Notes under the pieces: model-generated
Told to the model about the DNA's origin: nothing
What the model saw: the letters and a program-made list of their open reading frames with translations, nothing else
Database searches by the model: none
Shown here: positions 1 to 8,354 of the stretch, piece by piece
How positions within the stretch are numbered: position 1 is the first letter of the stretch
Layout: every line of letters starts with the position of its first letter
Source: Pandoraea anapnoica
GTDB taxonomy: Bacteria; Pseudomonadota; Gammaproteobacteria; Burkholderiales; Burkholderiaceae
Direction of reading: 5' to 3'
Length of the DNA stretch: 59,724 bases
Assembly: GCF_902459765.1 (NCBI RefSeq)
Contig: NZ_CABPSP010000022.1
Span: 1-59,724, forward strand
Translations under genes and position numbers: made by a program

Positions 1-387
1 TCGTCGATCGATGCTCGCGCGTTCCAGGATGCTTGGGGAAGTGACGTGAGCATGCACGGGAGCAATAGCCTGATTGGGCGACTGGGGGTAGCCGCGAACT
101 ATACGAACTCGTGGAAGGACAGTCAGAGGCGCTCCATGAACGCGTCGTTCTACGGCATTTTGAACGTCTATCAGGAGATGCTCGGTGGGTCGTCGGTGAA
201 TGTGGCGGGTGTGAACTTTGACACGAGGACTGACAGAACGTGGATGGGCGCGGGCGTGGGTGGTTCGTATTCGTGGGCGGATAACAAGTACACGGTGTAC
301 GGCGAGAGCTCGGTGAACACGTCGGTCAATCACTTTGGTGGTAACTACAACGTGAAGGCCAATCTCGGCTTCAGAATGAAGTTCTAA
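1..387 (+). CDS. Autotransporter, C-terminal beta-barrel end (5' part outside window)
   Basis: The frame is open from base 1 to the TAA at 385-387, so this is the 3' end of a longer gene. The protein ends in alternating polar/aromatic strands with a run close to 'KANLGFRMKF', the terminal beta-strand with a final Phe that the BAM complex recognises in type V autotransporters. Text such as 'GRLGVAANYTNSW' and 'WMGAGVGGSYSWADNKYTVYGE' is typical of the autotransporter beta-domain. The role would be to insert in the outer membrane and carry a passenger to the surface. A second autotransporter begins at 58565 on the same strand. Product class is clear; the passenger is not in the window. Confidence 0.85.
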   Translation, partial: SSIDARAFQDAWGSDVSMHGSNSLIGRLGVAANYTNSWKDSQRRSMNASFYGILNVYQEMLGGSSVNVAGVNFDTRTDRTWMGAGVGGSYSWADNKYTVYGESSVNTSVNHFGGNYNVKANLGFRMKF

Positions 388-411
388 CTCGCGAAGGATA
401 GCGACAACACG

Positions 412-443
412 AACAGGCTCCCAGCTAACGCTGCGAGCCTGTT
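412..443 (+). terminator. Hairpin after the autotransporter gene
   Basis: AACAGGCTC at 412-420 pairs perfectly with GAGCCTGTT at 435-443, giving a 9-bp stem with a 14-nt loop, 25 bases after the stop codon. A weak T-rich stretch (GTTC) follows rather than a clean T run. Probable terminator. Confidence 0.55.
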
Positions 444-963
444 GTTCATCTAGACAAGCAACGCAACGCGCGACGGTACAGCTCGATTCGCAGTCGAATG
501 TGGGCAACGTATTCGACTGAAGATGCATTGAGTGAATGCGATGGCCGCCAGTGCAATTGACTGCCCCTCGTCTCCCGTGCCTTCATTAAGATGGGGACCG
601 CATGTGGACGCATCGCGGTGTGTGGGATTCTTCGCATCATCCTGAGTCGCCGCTGCAACGAGGTTTCGTGTGCAATGGAATATTCCGCGATTGGATGCGC
701 TGCGGGCAGATGTATGTGGATAAACCCGCAAAAATGCGGGGTATACGCGCGGTGTGATGCAACGCACCAGCGGCATGATCTGACCCCAATCTAGAACTCT
801 GTGCGTACCGGAGGTCAACGGGCAGATCCATACCTGCCGTCGTGGGAATCCGCTTTGTGCAAAAGGGATCCGCGGGTTCTAATATCTCAATACTGAAGAC
901 ATAGGGTACTGCCGGAGAAAATTCCGCCTGTGCCATTCGGTTTACGCTAGAGAAGAGTAGTCA
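444..963. other. Gap without recognisable gene
   Basis: Several short overlapping frames exist on both strands but none has a convincing start, composition or family resemblance. I see no RNA gene or repeat here. Confidence 0.5.
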
Positions 964-1404
964 ATGTCAACGAAGAAGAGTCATCGATCGGTTCAAATGC
1001 GCTCGTCCGGGGGGCGATCCAGCGCGCTACTTTTACCGATGCCGAGGAGGGAGGCAGAACGGATCGTCCTTCGCGTGAGGCTTTCACTGGAGCGCCTGCG
1101 CAGTGGGGAGGCTAGTCGTCAGTTGATAAATGCTCTGGCTGAAGTCATCTTGATTGCCACGTTCGTTACGGAGGCCGGTCACGGAGAGCTTCATAGCGAC
1201 ATTCTCGAAAGGACGGAGCGCGATCTCGCATCTGTGTTGCTTGTCGCCAATTCGAAAGGGGAATGGGCTGTACCCAGCGAGCTCATGGATGATCTGACGA
1301 GAGTGGTTAACGAATACGATCGACAACTAGCGAAGGTTCGGCTTGGAGTGATCGCCGATGCCTGCAAGCGACTTGAGCAGTTGATGGTGGAAAACGCAGC
1401 CTAG
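964..1404 (+). CDS. Conserved hypothetical protein (Burkholderiaceae type, helical)
   Basis: 146 aa starting at ATG 964. The N-terminal 25 residues are basic and Ser-rich, the remainder is predicted helical with an amphipathic core (about residues 30-140) ending in 'VRLGVIADACKRLEQLM'. The layout 'LLLPMPRREAERI...LSLERLRSGEASRQLINALAEV...FVTEAGHG' resembles a small family common in Burkholderia and Ralstonia that is sometimes labelled 'Fis family regulator'; I see no helix-turn-helix that justifies that label. Followed by a gap containing stacked hairpins. Function unknown. Confidence 0.7.
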   Translation: MSTKKSHRSVQMRSSGGRSSALLLPMPRREAERIVLRVRLSLERLRSGEASRQLINALAEVILIATFVTEAGHGELHSDILERTERDLASVLLVANSKGEWAVPSELMDDLTRVVNEYDRQLAKVRLGVIADACKRLEQLMVENAA

Positions 1405-1551
1405 CCTTCGGTCGTTCGATTCGAGCCATCGTGGGAGCGGTGACTTCGTGAACAGGATCAGCAATCAACAAGCTCGACCGAGGACGTGATAGTAGGTCGA
1501 TAGCATATCGGAGGGGGATCTTCCCCATTGTCTCCGCTACTGCGTATCATA

Positions 1552-1604
1552 GGGCTTTCGGGCCAGTTGAAGAAAGCCCAGATTCTTATTCGAGCGGGGC
1601 TTTC
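1552..1604 (+). promoter_or_regulatory. Three alternating elements able to form two exclusive hairpins
   Basis: GGGCTTTC (1552-1559), GAAAGCCC (1572-1579) and GGGCTTTC (1597-1604) lie in series, so the middle element can pair with either neighbour. The second hairpin is followed by GTATTC and not by a long T run. It could be a duplicated terminator or an attenuator-like switch; what it controls is not visible. Confidence 0.4.
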
Positions 1605-1814
1605 GTATTCAGATCAGCGCTGACGCAGTGGTTCGGCCTAGCTTCGCCACGAGTACATCGCTCCGCATCCAAGCGAAACCGCCTGCGCGGCCGATTTCCT
1701 TATCGAGGTAGCCTTCGTCCTTGAGCGTGCTGAAAAGCCACCACTCATGACAACGCGCAGAATCGCGGAGGCACATCAGGCGGCGTTATCTGACGCTATT
1801 CCAGAAAGCAAAAT

Positions 1815-1842
1815 GCCCCGGCCGGGGAAGAGTGGCCGGGGC
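1815..1842 (+). terminator. Strong intrinsic terminator (usable both ways)
   Basis: GCCCCGGCC (1815-1823) pairs with GGCCGGGGC (1834-1842) across a 10-nt loop. It is followed by TTTT on the + strand and preceded by AAAA, so it can act in both directions. Confidence 0.7.
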
Positions 1843-1973
1843 TTTTGCAGTTCCCACTTCTTTGGATCACATCGCCAATGATCCGAGGCAGATATTGCGC
1901 GCGGCATCATGTGCCCGTGTGCTCTTTGCGCAAAAGATGAGAAATACCGTCCGCGAATCAAACGGGGCGGGTG

Positions 1974-1990
1974 TATATATAGACAGAGGA
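1974..1990 (+). promoter_or_regulatory. Probable -10 region and ribosome binding site of the higA-like gene
   Basis: TATATATA at 1974-1981 is a plausible -10 region. AGAGGA at 1985-1990 lies 7 nt before ATG 1998 and fixes that start over the second ATG at 2007. No clear -35 is seen. Confidence 0.45.
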
Positions 1991-1997
1991 AATTATC

Positions 1998-2315
1998 ATG
2001 AACAACATGTTCAATCCGCCGCATCCCGGTGAGATTTTGCGCGAAGATGTTTTGCCGGCGCTAAGACTTACCGTGAGTCAGGCTGCTGAGCAGTTAGGCG
2101 TGAGTCGCGTTGCGTTGTCGCGAGTCCTGAATGGGCATGCCGGCATCTCGATCGACATGGCATTGCGTCTAGAGTTGTGGCTTGGCGTCGAGAATGGAGG
2201 TAGAGCCTCTGCGTGGATCGCGCAGCAGTCCGATCATGATCTGCGGCAAGTGCGTGAATACGGTGCGCCCAAGGTGGCTCCGGCCCGTCTTCCGAAGGAG
2301 CTTGCGCACGCTTGA
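1998..2315 (+). CDS. higA: HigA-type antitoxin, orphan (XRE helix-turn-helix)
   Basis: 105 aa. It opens with the family signature 'NPPHPGEILREDVLPALRLT', followed by an XRE helix-turn-helix at about residues 30-62 ('VSQAAEQLGVSRVALSRVLNG') and 'ALRLELWLGVENGGRASAWIAQQSDHDLRQVRE', as in HigA/VapI antitoxins of HigBA modules. In such modules HigA binds and silences an mRNase toxin and represses its own promoter. The normal layout has higB immediately upstream; here the upstream 590 bp has no toxin frame, so this is an orphan, either a relic or a free regulator. A strong SD precedes the start and an intrinsic terminator follows at 2380. Confidence 0.88.
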   Translation: MNNMFNPPHPGEILREDVLPALRLTVSQAAEQLGVSRVALSRVLNGHAGISIDMALRLELWLGVENGGRASAWIAQQSDHDLRQVREYGAPKVAPARLPKELAHA

Positions 2316-2379
2316 TATGCGCAATACGCGGTAGCGTGAGCCGCGCATTCATCAACCCGTTCGTTTGTCACGTATTTTG

Positions 2380-2403
2380 CCCCGCCGTTTGGCGGGGTTT
2401 TTT
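2380..2403 (+). terminator. Intrinsic terminator after higA-like gene
   Basis: CCCCGCC (2380-2386), loop GTTT, GGCGGGG (2391-2397), then six T. A classic rho-independent terminator 65 bases after the antitoxin stop. Confidence 0.85.
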
Positions 2404-2900
2404 ATTTCAACGGACAGATACTGTTGAACTCCAATAGAACCGCTGGGAGTTCTGATCCGGAGTGGCGGAGCGCGGTCAAAGTACGCGGTGTCGCCTTGGC
2501 GCGCGAAGGCGCGGCCCAGAACTGTCGCTGCTCAGTATGTATATTACTGAATGTCAATGTCCTGAAGAATAGTGCGTGGCGAGTGACAACTACGGCGTCG
2601 CAGAAATGTTCCGCTTCATATCGGGATGGTTTGCCAAGGTTGGGGCATCGGATGTGCGCGCGAGGAACGCCCCCAAATTGAGCGACGTGATCCGAAGGCA
2701 GTGCCATATCGAGCCACCTTGCGACGCGTACACGAGTGTCGGCCGAATTTATGAGGAAATTCGTGGAAACCGTCGAGCGCGGCTCTGTTTTTGTTCGTCA
2801 CGTTGTTACGCTGACTGCGCGTAGGTCTGGTTCTTCCTTTTTGACTCGATTCGGTGTATCAGCCTTGGTCGACTGCAGAAAGGGTAATTTGGAGAAATGC
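2404..2900. other. Gap without recognisable gene
   Basis: Short overlapping frames only. The frame of the next gene is open upstream from 2736, but that part has no sensible signal peptide or SD and is probably untranslated. Confidence 0.45.
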
Positions 2901-3953
2901 GTGGGCACTGATGCTGAACACTTACTTAGCGAGCGGTTTGCGCTCATTTTGCGAGGGGCGCTTTCGGCGGTCTACGTGATGGTGTTGATCTTGGGGGATC
3001 CTGCTAAAGGAGCTCCCACAACGCGATGGGCTATGGCCACTGAATACCCCGAATCGACAGTCTCTGGGGAGGGTCTCTCCGCGTTTGCACGTCTCGTCAA
3101 AGAAAAATCCCACGGCGAGATTGAGGTCATACCGTCATTTGGCTCAGACATTTCTTCCGCTCAGTTGATCGCGTCGATTAAGCGCAATGAGACAACTGGG
3201 GGAGATGCATTGACGAGTGCGTTAGACGGTTCCAGCTCCATTTTTGAGCTCCCGGCACTGCCGTTCATTACGCAGTCAACGGAGGATGCAGTTCATCTGA
3301 ATGAACGCGCGCGCCCACTATACGAGGCCGAGTTGCGCAAACGCGGCATAACATTGCTCTACCTCTCAATTTGGCCTGCCACTGGTCTTTGGTCGAAGCG
3401 ACCAATACGAGCGCCCGAAGGCCTCTCCACGCTTTCCATAAGAACGTATGATCAAACTTCCGAGAGTGTGATGCGACAAGCGGGGGCTTTGGCAAAGCAG
3501 ATGCCGCTCAAGAAAGTATTCCCATTGCTCGAAGACGGAGAGTTCAACGCTGTGATGTCGTCCGGTGACGGCGGTGCTGGTCAAAAATTGGCTGGCTACC
3601 TTTCCACATTCACCGCGATCCGCTACGCGTGCCCGGTTTCCATTGCCATGATCCGGACGTCTAGTCTGACGGCACTTCCAGCCAGGCTGCGACATGCGGT
3701 ATTGGACGCGGCGGCGGAAACAGAACGTCTGCAACGCGCATCGGCGGTCTCCCGCACGGAAGCCAATTATGCAATGATGCGAGCGCACGATGTGACCGTC
3801 GTCGATCCCCCTGATAGTGACCTAAGCGAACTGCTCCGCTTCGCAGCTAAGGATGCGATAGAGGAGTGGCAAGCCAAGGCATCGAAAGATGCTTGGGCGA
3901 TCTTCCAAGCGTTTTCCAACCGACAGTCGACGAAGGACGAGCGTCAACGGTGA
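2901..3953 (+). CDS. TRAP transporter substrate-binding protein, DctP family (orphan)
   Basis: I chose GTG 2901 because GGAG lies 6 nt before it and the product then has a normal signal peptide (hydrophobic core 'ALSAVYVMVLILG', cleavage near 'AKGAP'). The 350-aa product fits the DctP family (usual length near 330). Family features include 'RWAMATEYPES', 'GLSAFARLVKEKSHGEIEV', 'SIFELPALPFI' and the domain-linking 'LRKRGITLLYLSIWPATGLWS'. These periplasmic proteins capture organic acids and pass them to DctQM permeases. No DctQ or DctM gene lies nearby, so it is an orphan or acts with a distant permease. The frame extends further upstream, but I consider that non-coding. Confidence 0.82.
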   Translation: MGTDAEHLLSERFALILRGALSAVYVMVLILGDPAKGAPTTRWAMATEYPESTVSGEGLSAFARLVKEKSHGEIEVIPSFGSDISSAQLIASIKRNETTGGDALTSALDGSSSIFELPALPFITQSTEDAVHLNERARPLYEAELRKRGITLLYLSIWPATGLWSKRPIRAPEGLSTLSIRTYDQTSESVMRQAGALAKQMPLKKVFPLLEDGEFNAVMSSGDGGAGQKLAGYLSTFTAIRYACPVSIAMIRTSSLTALPARLRHAVLDAAAETERLQRASAVSRTEANYAMMRAHDVTVVDPPDSDLSELLRFAAKDAIEEWQAKASKDAWAIFQAFSNRQSTKDERQR

Positions 3954-4053
3954 TTCCTCTCGCGGAATCGATGATTTGAGGGCGAAATGACCTGCCCGGC
4001 AGGGTTTCCTATCCGAAGGGTCGTAATTGAAACTGGTCTGCACTCTGTGCCAT

Positions 4054-4060
4054 GGGGGGG
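4054..4060 (+). repeat. G7 tract followed by CA
   Basis: Seven G then CATCC, between genes. One of about 18 + strand G runs of seven or more in this window. Confidence 0.9.
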
Positions 4061-4188
4061 CATCCGTTGATGCCATTCTGGTAAGAGATTTTGGATTGCA
4101 TGGAAAGCGTTCGATATCGTTACATTGGCATGCGCGCATGCGATCCGGTAGTCTCGACTGAGCCATTTCGCGATACCCGATTTGGCGC

Positions 4189-4656
4189 CTAAATGTCACA
4201 TTCGGGTGGGCCGAATTTCCTGTGCAGCCTGTTACATAGGGATAAGGCGCCAGGGGCGCTGAGTAATGCGAGCAATGAGTGCCAAGGCCAATCGTAGGCG
4301 CCAAACGCGTTGCGGGTCGCGAACGTGATATAGGAAAGCGTAATAACCCACGCCAACAGTAATGCCGAAAGGGTGATTCCGCCTTTCCATTTCGCGAGGG
4401 CGGGAAATACTAGCGCAATGATTGCGCCCGCCAGGATTGCTGGAATGCCGCCGAAAAAATATGATCCAAACGCACAAAACAATGGGCCGAACGTGAGCGT
4501 AACGAAAACAGATTCGTGTGACTTCGTCAATACACTGACGGCGACGAAAAGGCCTAATACGCCCCCACCCATCGGCGGGCCTGCGATTCCAAGCCAGATA
4601 GCCCCATAGAGCGTGCGGGATAACGTCTTGCTAACCATGTTGACGAATCTTTTCAC
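4189..4656 (-). CDS. Hypothetical inner-membrane protein, about four transmembrane segments
   Basis: 155 aa with hydrophobic segments near residues 17-42, 50-65, 70-92 and 96-112, and a basic C-terminal tail. The start is at 4656; the Met at residue 7 (MVSKTL) is an alternative. Between the third and fourth segments the loop is basic (KWKGG), suggesting a cytoplasmic loop. I do not recognise the family. It is transcribed towards 3953, convergent with the DctP-like gene, and follows the DUF3885 gene on the same strand after a 228-bp gap that carries a G8 tract. Confidence 0.6.
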   Translation of the reverse strand: MKRFVNMVSKTLSRTLYGAIWLGIAGPPMGGGVLGLFVAVSVLTKSHESVFVTLTFGPLFCAFGSYFFGGIPAILAGAIIALVFPALAKWKGGITLSALLLAWVITLSYITFATRNAFGAYDWPWHSLLALLSAPGALSLCNRLHRKFGPPECDI

Positions 4657-4811
4657 TACCGGCGAAGCGGGTCAAGAGAGTGGATTTGGTGCGGCTCTCT
4701 TTCGCGGAGAAAAGTGCGGTTGATGAGAGGTTTCTTGTCTTCCTTCTCCATCGAGTAAGAATTTGGAACTCGGTTGGCCGGGAGTCGTCGGCACGCGTTG
4801 GCTTGCTATAA

Positions 4812-4819
4812 GGGGGGGG
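4812..4819 (+). repeat. G8 tract
   Basis: Eight G followed by CACGC, in the gap between the two minus-strand genes. Confidence 0.9.
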
Positions 4820-4884
4820 CACGCTTGCTCGGGTGAAACAGATCGACAGGTTCGCTTGGCGCGTTAGGAGAATGTCAAACATGA

Positions 4885-5535
4885 CTACCGCGGGAGGGGC
4901 CGGAGTGTTTCGTCCCGAAATGTTTGGCGCATCGTTGAGATGTCGTGTTCCAGCAAATATCGGTAATGCTTCCGAAAGATGGCGGCAAGCAGTGCATGAT
5001 TGGGGCCAACGACGTCCATTCCGCGATCGTCGTAGGGAAGGGCCATGATCCGCTTTTCGAGATTGAAGAGGTAGACTTGGCAATATGGCTGAGGACGGAT
5101 GTATCCGAACTGTGTGCTGAGGGCGCACCACAAGAGATTCGGAATCAGCGCAACCTCCGTGCGAAAGGCAACGTTGAGAATAACTTCCTCATCATTCGCA
5201 TCAAGCCAGTCAATCGGCTCGATAGAGTCCGTCCAAATCGAGCGTTCGTCTGGGATGGTAATACCTGCTGCCAAAATCTCGGAGAGCGTCGCTCGATGTG
5301 ACATAAGTCCCTCACTTTGACGTGTGGGGCGCCGTAGGCATGCAACGATGGTGTCCGTGGAGGGGAAGAGGTCGAGGCATATCTCGCGTGCTTTTCGCAT
5401 CGCGGTGAGGAATTGTGGGATAGCTGAGCCACTTTCGGATAGCTCGAAGCGAAGGCCGCCCGGATAGGTGAAGAAAAGCGGTCGACAGAATGCCTTCGCA
5501 TCGAAGATCGTCTCGATAGTGTCGCGAAGATCCAA
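4885..5535 (-). CDS. DUF3885 domain protein
   Basis: 216 aa, soluble. The C-terminal third carries the DUF3885 pattern: 'VYLFNLEKRIMALPYDDRGMDVVGPNHALLAAIFRKHYRYLLEHD', a beta-strand pair, the Y-D-D-R-G-M-D-V turn and a final helix. The N-terminal half contains 'LRFELSESG' and 'FLTAMRKAREICLDLF', also usual for the family. No catalytic residues are recognisable. Members are often found as scattered single genes close to polymorphic-toxin loci, and I suspect an immunity-type role, but this is inference. It is flanked by a G8 tract downstream and a terminator-bearing gap upstream. Confidence 0.75.
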   Translation of the reverse strand: MDLRDTIETIFDAKAFCRPLFFTYPGGLRFELSESGSAIPQFLTAMRKAREICLDLFPSTDTIVACLRRPTRQSEGLMSHRATLSEILAAGITIPDERSIWTDSIEPIDWLDANDEEVILNVAFRTEVALIPNLLWCALSTQFGYIRPQPYCQVYLFNLEKRIMALPYDDRGMDVVGPNHALLAAIFRKHYRYLLEHDISTMRQTFRDETLRPLPR

Positions 5536-6052
5536 ATTTTCACCCCCGACTAATGCAGCAAGAGCCCCTCGCGAGCCCTAGTGAGGTAACAGCAGTGCAG
5601 CCACCGCATTGCGAAGGTGGCCTAGATGTTGTCAATTCAACAGATCCGAAGTTTCAAAAAATAGCCCCGGCTGGTTGGCGCAGCCGGGGCTTTGTCCTGC
5701 GAGATGAATCGCTTCCGTACGATTCAAGCCCGATCGTACTCGAGGGGTGCTGCGATGGATGTCAGCGTTCCGTGAAATGCGAAATGCCTCAACAGGAGGG
5801 CGATTTTTTGTGGAGTCCATGCCTGGGTTGAGTGATGCAGCACGTGCGCCGGACAAGGTATTACGATCCGCGCGCAGTTGCCCTTTGGGGCAATATTGGC
5901 TCCTTGGGATATCGACGCTGTTCAACGTCGGTGAGGTTGTTCTTGAAGTTTGCAGCAGCGAGGCCATGCCGATTTCGCTAACGCTATAGTGCAAGCGGGT
6001 GTGCGACGTTTGCGAGGGCGAGATGAATGCTGGTATTCGTGCCGAGTGACCG
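5536..6052. other. Gap; holds one terminator
   Basis: No convincing gene. The GC-rich hairpin 5663-5691 is the only structure I can support. Confidence 0.45.
5663..5691 (+). terminator. GC-rich intrinsic terminator
   Basis: AGCCCCGGCTG (5663-5673) pairs perfectly with CAGCCGGGGCT (5681-5691) across a 7-nt loop, preceded by six A and followed by TT. It may serve transcripts from either side. Confidence 0.7.
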
Positions 6053-6457
6053 GTGACGGCAGGAGATGCTCACTTATGGATCAATCATTTGACAGTAAAT
6101 CTTACGTGGGAACGGGCAGTCGAGTACTTCTATTCGATAAAGGGACGCAAACCGATTGCCCAACTCTTTGGACCTGGCGCGAGCATCGTGAGTCACAAGC
6201 TTGGCGTGATGTCCGTCGGGGAGTATGAGCGGCGGCTGGCGGATTCCGCCGATGAAGTCGATCTGATTCGAATCTGTCGCCGAGATTTCGCGGGGAGTCT
6301 CATGTCGCTCTACATCCAACTAGATTTCAAAGTTGGGGGTAAGTTTCAGTATGTTGACGTCTTCGAGTTTGATCGCTCGCTGCTGATCAAGCGTCTCTAT
6401 CTCTGTAGGGTCTCGGACGCATCGTTTGATGGGGATGAATGCCTGTTGACGATATGA
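6053..6457 (+). CDS. Hypothetical protein, possibly NTF2-like/SnoaL fold
   Basis: 134 aa with no signal peptide. The order helix-rich N-terminus ('WINHLTVNLTWERAVEYFYSIKG'), a 'LFGPGASIVSHKLGVMSVGEYERRLA' stretch and C-terminal strands ('SLYIQLDFKVGGKFQYVDVFEFDRSLLIKRLYLCR') fits a nuclear-transport-factor-2-like cone. Such proteins may be enzymes, ligand binders or immunity proteins. The start is uncertain. It is a single gene followed by the acetyltransferase 131 bp downstream. The fold assignment is tentative. Confidence 0.55.
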   Translation: MTAGDAHLWINHLTVNLTWERAVEYFYSIKGRKPIAQLFGPGASIVSHKLGVMSVGEYERRLADSADEVDLIRICRRDFAGSLMSLYIQLDFKVGGKFQYVDVFEFDRSLLIKRLYLCRVSDASFDGDECLLTI

Positions 6458-6588
6458 GCCACCGCAAGCATCAATGCTTGATGCTTCGAATTCTCCGGTT
6501 CACTAAATGGCTTTTTTCTGTCGTTATCTATGCGGGATAAGGTGTAGCGTAACGGCGAGATTAATTGCCGCCAAAATAGAGTGAGATC

Positions 6589-7140
6589 ATGCGTGTGAGC
6601 AATCCACCTGCGTTGGGCGTTCCGGGCATGTCACTACGTCAACTTGACCGACGTGACATCGATGCGTGGTTTTCTTACCTTCGGTTGCCGGAGGTTGTCA
6701 AGCATACGAGTTGGGACGTTGAATCAGCTCGCGATCTATGTCCTCTATTCGAGGCGATTGAGTCCGACTGCAGTGATTCAATTGTTCGGCTAGCAATCGT
6801 GGATGATGCGTCGGGCGCGCTCGTGGGGACCGTCGGGTTCCACACGATTTCAACAGTGCATCTGACAGCCGAAGTTGCATACGATGTAGCCCCGTCGCAT
6901 TGGGGGCGAGGCATAGGGCGGGCGGCATGTGAGGCAGTTACGAAGTGGGGATTTGGAATTGCTGGATGGGTGAGGATCCAGGCGGTTGTTCTGGAAACCA
7001 ATGCGAAATCGATCGCTCTTCTCGAGTCTTGTCAGTTTCGGCGTGAGGGCTACTTGCGCTCGTACCGCATGGTTCGAGGTGTGCCGGGTAACTTTGTGAT
7101 TTTTTCCCGCTTGCGTCAAGAGTTTGAGAGCTTCCACTGA
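6589..7140 (+). CDS. GNAT family N-acetyltransferase (RimJ/RimL-like)
   Basis: 183 aa. The N-terminal 'LRQLDRRDIDAWFSYLRLPEVVKHTSW' is the usual first strand and helix of the RimJ/RimL group. The acetyl-CoA pyrophosphate loop is visible as 'HWGRGIGRAACEAV' at about residues 104-117, followed by the strand/helix 'RIQAVVLETNAKSIALLESCQFRREGYLRSYRMVRG'. It should transfer an acetyl group from acetyl-CoA to an amine, either a protein N-terminus or a small molecule; the substrate cannot be read from sequence. The start at 6589 lacks a strong SD; MSLRQL at residue 15 is an alternative. Confidence 0.88.
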   Translation: MRVSNPPALGVPGMSLRQLDRRDIDAWFSYLRLPEVVKHTSWDVESARDLCPLFEAIESDCSDSIVRLAIVDDASGALVGTVGFHTISTVHLTAEVAYDVAPSHWGRGIGRAACEAVTKWGFGIAGWVRIQAVVLETNAKSIALLESCQFRREGYLRSYRMVRGVPGNFVIFSRLRQEFESFH

Positions 7141-7718
7141 CGCGTATTGTTGATGCGGCGAAGGGGATGAAGAAAGACCTCGAGCCCCTTTCAAGGGGTG
7201 TGTTCTGCTATTCCCCGTACTTGATCACGCCGGTTTGCGACGCGAATCGGCGGCCTCGACTCGCTGCCGAAAAGGTGGACATGTGACGTTCCGAGCGGTG
7301 GACCGCGCGGGGAAAATTCGGTTTCGTTCGGGACAGGGAAGGAAGAAAGAAAACGCCCCGGACTGCGCGCACAGCCGGGGCCCTTTCGCATTCCAAAGAT
7401 CCCGAACCATCGACCAAGAGGGCATCGGACATGGAAAATGAATCGGGTCAACGATTCAGGGGCTATTGTGGCCAAATGTTTGGGCTTTGGGCTGGGGCGC
7501 ATGAGTAAACAAGAAGTACCTTGCCGATCATCGTGAGCTGACGCTGGGATTGACCTCGCTTTTGTGGTTCGACGACGACAATCTGAAGATTGGAGTCTGT
7601 CGGGAATGGGGCGTCTGTGTGACGATTCTTTCTGCGTAAGCTCGCGAGCCTTGCTCATTTTGATGGGCAACGGCCATTGCCAACGGAGTACCGTCGTCTA
7701 GGCCTGAAGAAGGTGTGC
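7141..7718. other. Gap; holds one terminator
   Basis: No convincing gene on either strand. A GC-rich hairpin lies at 7355-7381. The stretch ends at the repeated element that precedes the first small RNA. Confidence 0.45.
7355..7381 (+). terminator. GC-rich hairpin, probable terminator
   Basis: GCCCCGG (7355-7361) pairs with CCGGGGC (7375-7381), preceded by GAAAAC and followed by CCTTT. Moderate terminator. Confidence 0.55.
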
Positions 7719-7748
7719 TGCGGAAATTCGCAAATTCGTTGGGGCGCG
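7719..7748 (+). repeat. Repeated element upstream of small RNA A
   Basis: TGCGGAAATTCGCAAAT starts here. A near-identical element starts at 12194, and a weaker one at 11576. The distance from its first base to the terminator stem of the small RNA is 143 bases here and 140 bases at 12194, so it is part of a conserved unit, possibly promoter-associated. Confidence 0.6.
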
Positions 7749-7792
7749 GAGATATGCTTCACAAAGCCGCGTTACGCTGTGCAAGCGTTATG

Positions 7793-7819
7793 TTGACTCC
7801 TGCCGACCTGACGTATTGT
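7793..7819 (+). promoter_or_regulatory. Candidate sigma-70 promoter of small RNA A
   Basis: TTGACT (7793-7798) and TATTGT (7814-7819) are separated by 15 bases, slightly short. Transcription would begin near 7826. Confidence 0.4.
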
Positions 7820-7825
7820 TCTGTT

Positions 7826-7892
7826 CGACCCCTCCATTGGCCTCTCAGGGGCAATGGATTAATGCCGCTTCCCCAAGGAGCGGCATTTTTTT
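7826..7892 (+). ncRNA. Small RNA A, double-hairpin type with anti-SD motif
   Basis: The probable transcript carries an unpaired CCCCTCC (7829-7835), a first hairpin CCATTG/CAATGG (7834-7857), a short linker and a terminator ATGCCGCT/AGCGGCAT (7862-7886) with seven T. CCTCC is the anti-Shine-Dalgarno core of 16S rRNA and could bind SD regions of mRNAs. The same plan recurs at 8011, 8218 and 12255. I recall families described as Betaproteobacteria toxic small RNAs and as Burkholderiales double-hairpin small RNAs; assignment needs a covariance search. The start is inferred. Confidence 0.65.
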
Positions 7893-8010
7893 GTGAGGCC
7901 ATTGTTTGACATGATATCGATGCAGGGGTGTTCTTGTGCTTTGCGTGAGGTAGTTCGCGAAAGCATCTGGACCGTGGCTGAGGAAACGAGGCCTTGGTTA
8001 TGATGAACGT

Positions 8011-8111
8011 GTGTCGTGCGCGCCTCTCCGTCCGCATGGCACCGTGTGCTCCAGTTGCCCTGACCTCCGGGGCAATGGCTTCTCGCCGCTCCCTTTGGGA
8101 GCGGTTTTTTT
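8011..8111 (+). ncRNA. Small RNA B, double-hairpin type with anti-SD loop
   Basis: The clearest copy. Hairpin one is TTGCCC (8055-8060), loop TGACCTCCG, GGGCAA (8070-8075), extended by CCA/TGG across a bulged G. ACCTCC (8063-8068) sits exposed in the loop. Hairpin two is the terminator CCGCTCCC (8086-8093)/GGGAGCGG (8097-8104) with seven T. A TATGAT -10 lies at 7999-8004 with no good -35. Likely role is pairing with ribosome binding sites. The 5' end is inferred. Confidence 0.7.
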
Positions 8112-8217
8112 CGGCATGTTTGCTAGATGACCTAGTACTTTTGATGCTGTTGAAGAAACGAACGCCGCGATGACATTCAACTTGCGAACATAGGCGATGC
8201 CGGCCTAGTCTGAGATT

Positions 8218-8354
8218 GACTGCCGCGAAGCTCTGGCTTGAAGGGGCCAGAGTCAACGGGCAGTCGGCGGTGCACCTCCACCGCATCCCTCCCTGCCTTG
8301 GCCCCTCTGCGGCATGGAGATTAAGCCGCTCCCGCCAGGAGCGGCTTCTTTTTT
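8218..8354 (+). ncRNA. Small RNA C, double-hairpin type with anti-SD motif
   Basis: A hairpin CTCTGGC/GCCAGAG lies near the presumed 5' end. ACCTCC follows at 8274-8279, then a hairpin CCGCA (8281-8285)/TGCGG (8308-8312) whose loop is pyrimidine-rich with a second CCTCC, and then the terminator AAGCCGCTCC (8323-8332)/GGAGCGGCTT (8338-8347) with a T run. Longer and more diverged than copies A, B and D. The 5' end is inferred. Confidence 0.6.

Larger units (their letters stand above)
1405..1997. other. Gap with hairpins and a terminator
   Basis: No convincing gene. The stretch holds three alternating GGGCTTTC/GAAAGCCC elements (1552-1604), a strong GC-rich terminator (1815-1842) and the promoter and leader of the higA-like gene. 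No higB toxin frame is visible upstream of the antitoxin. Confidence 0.5.
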
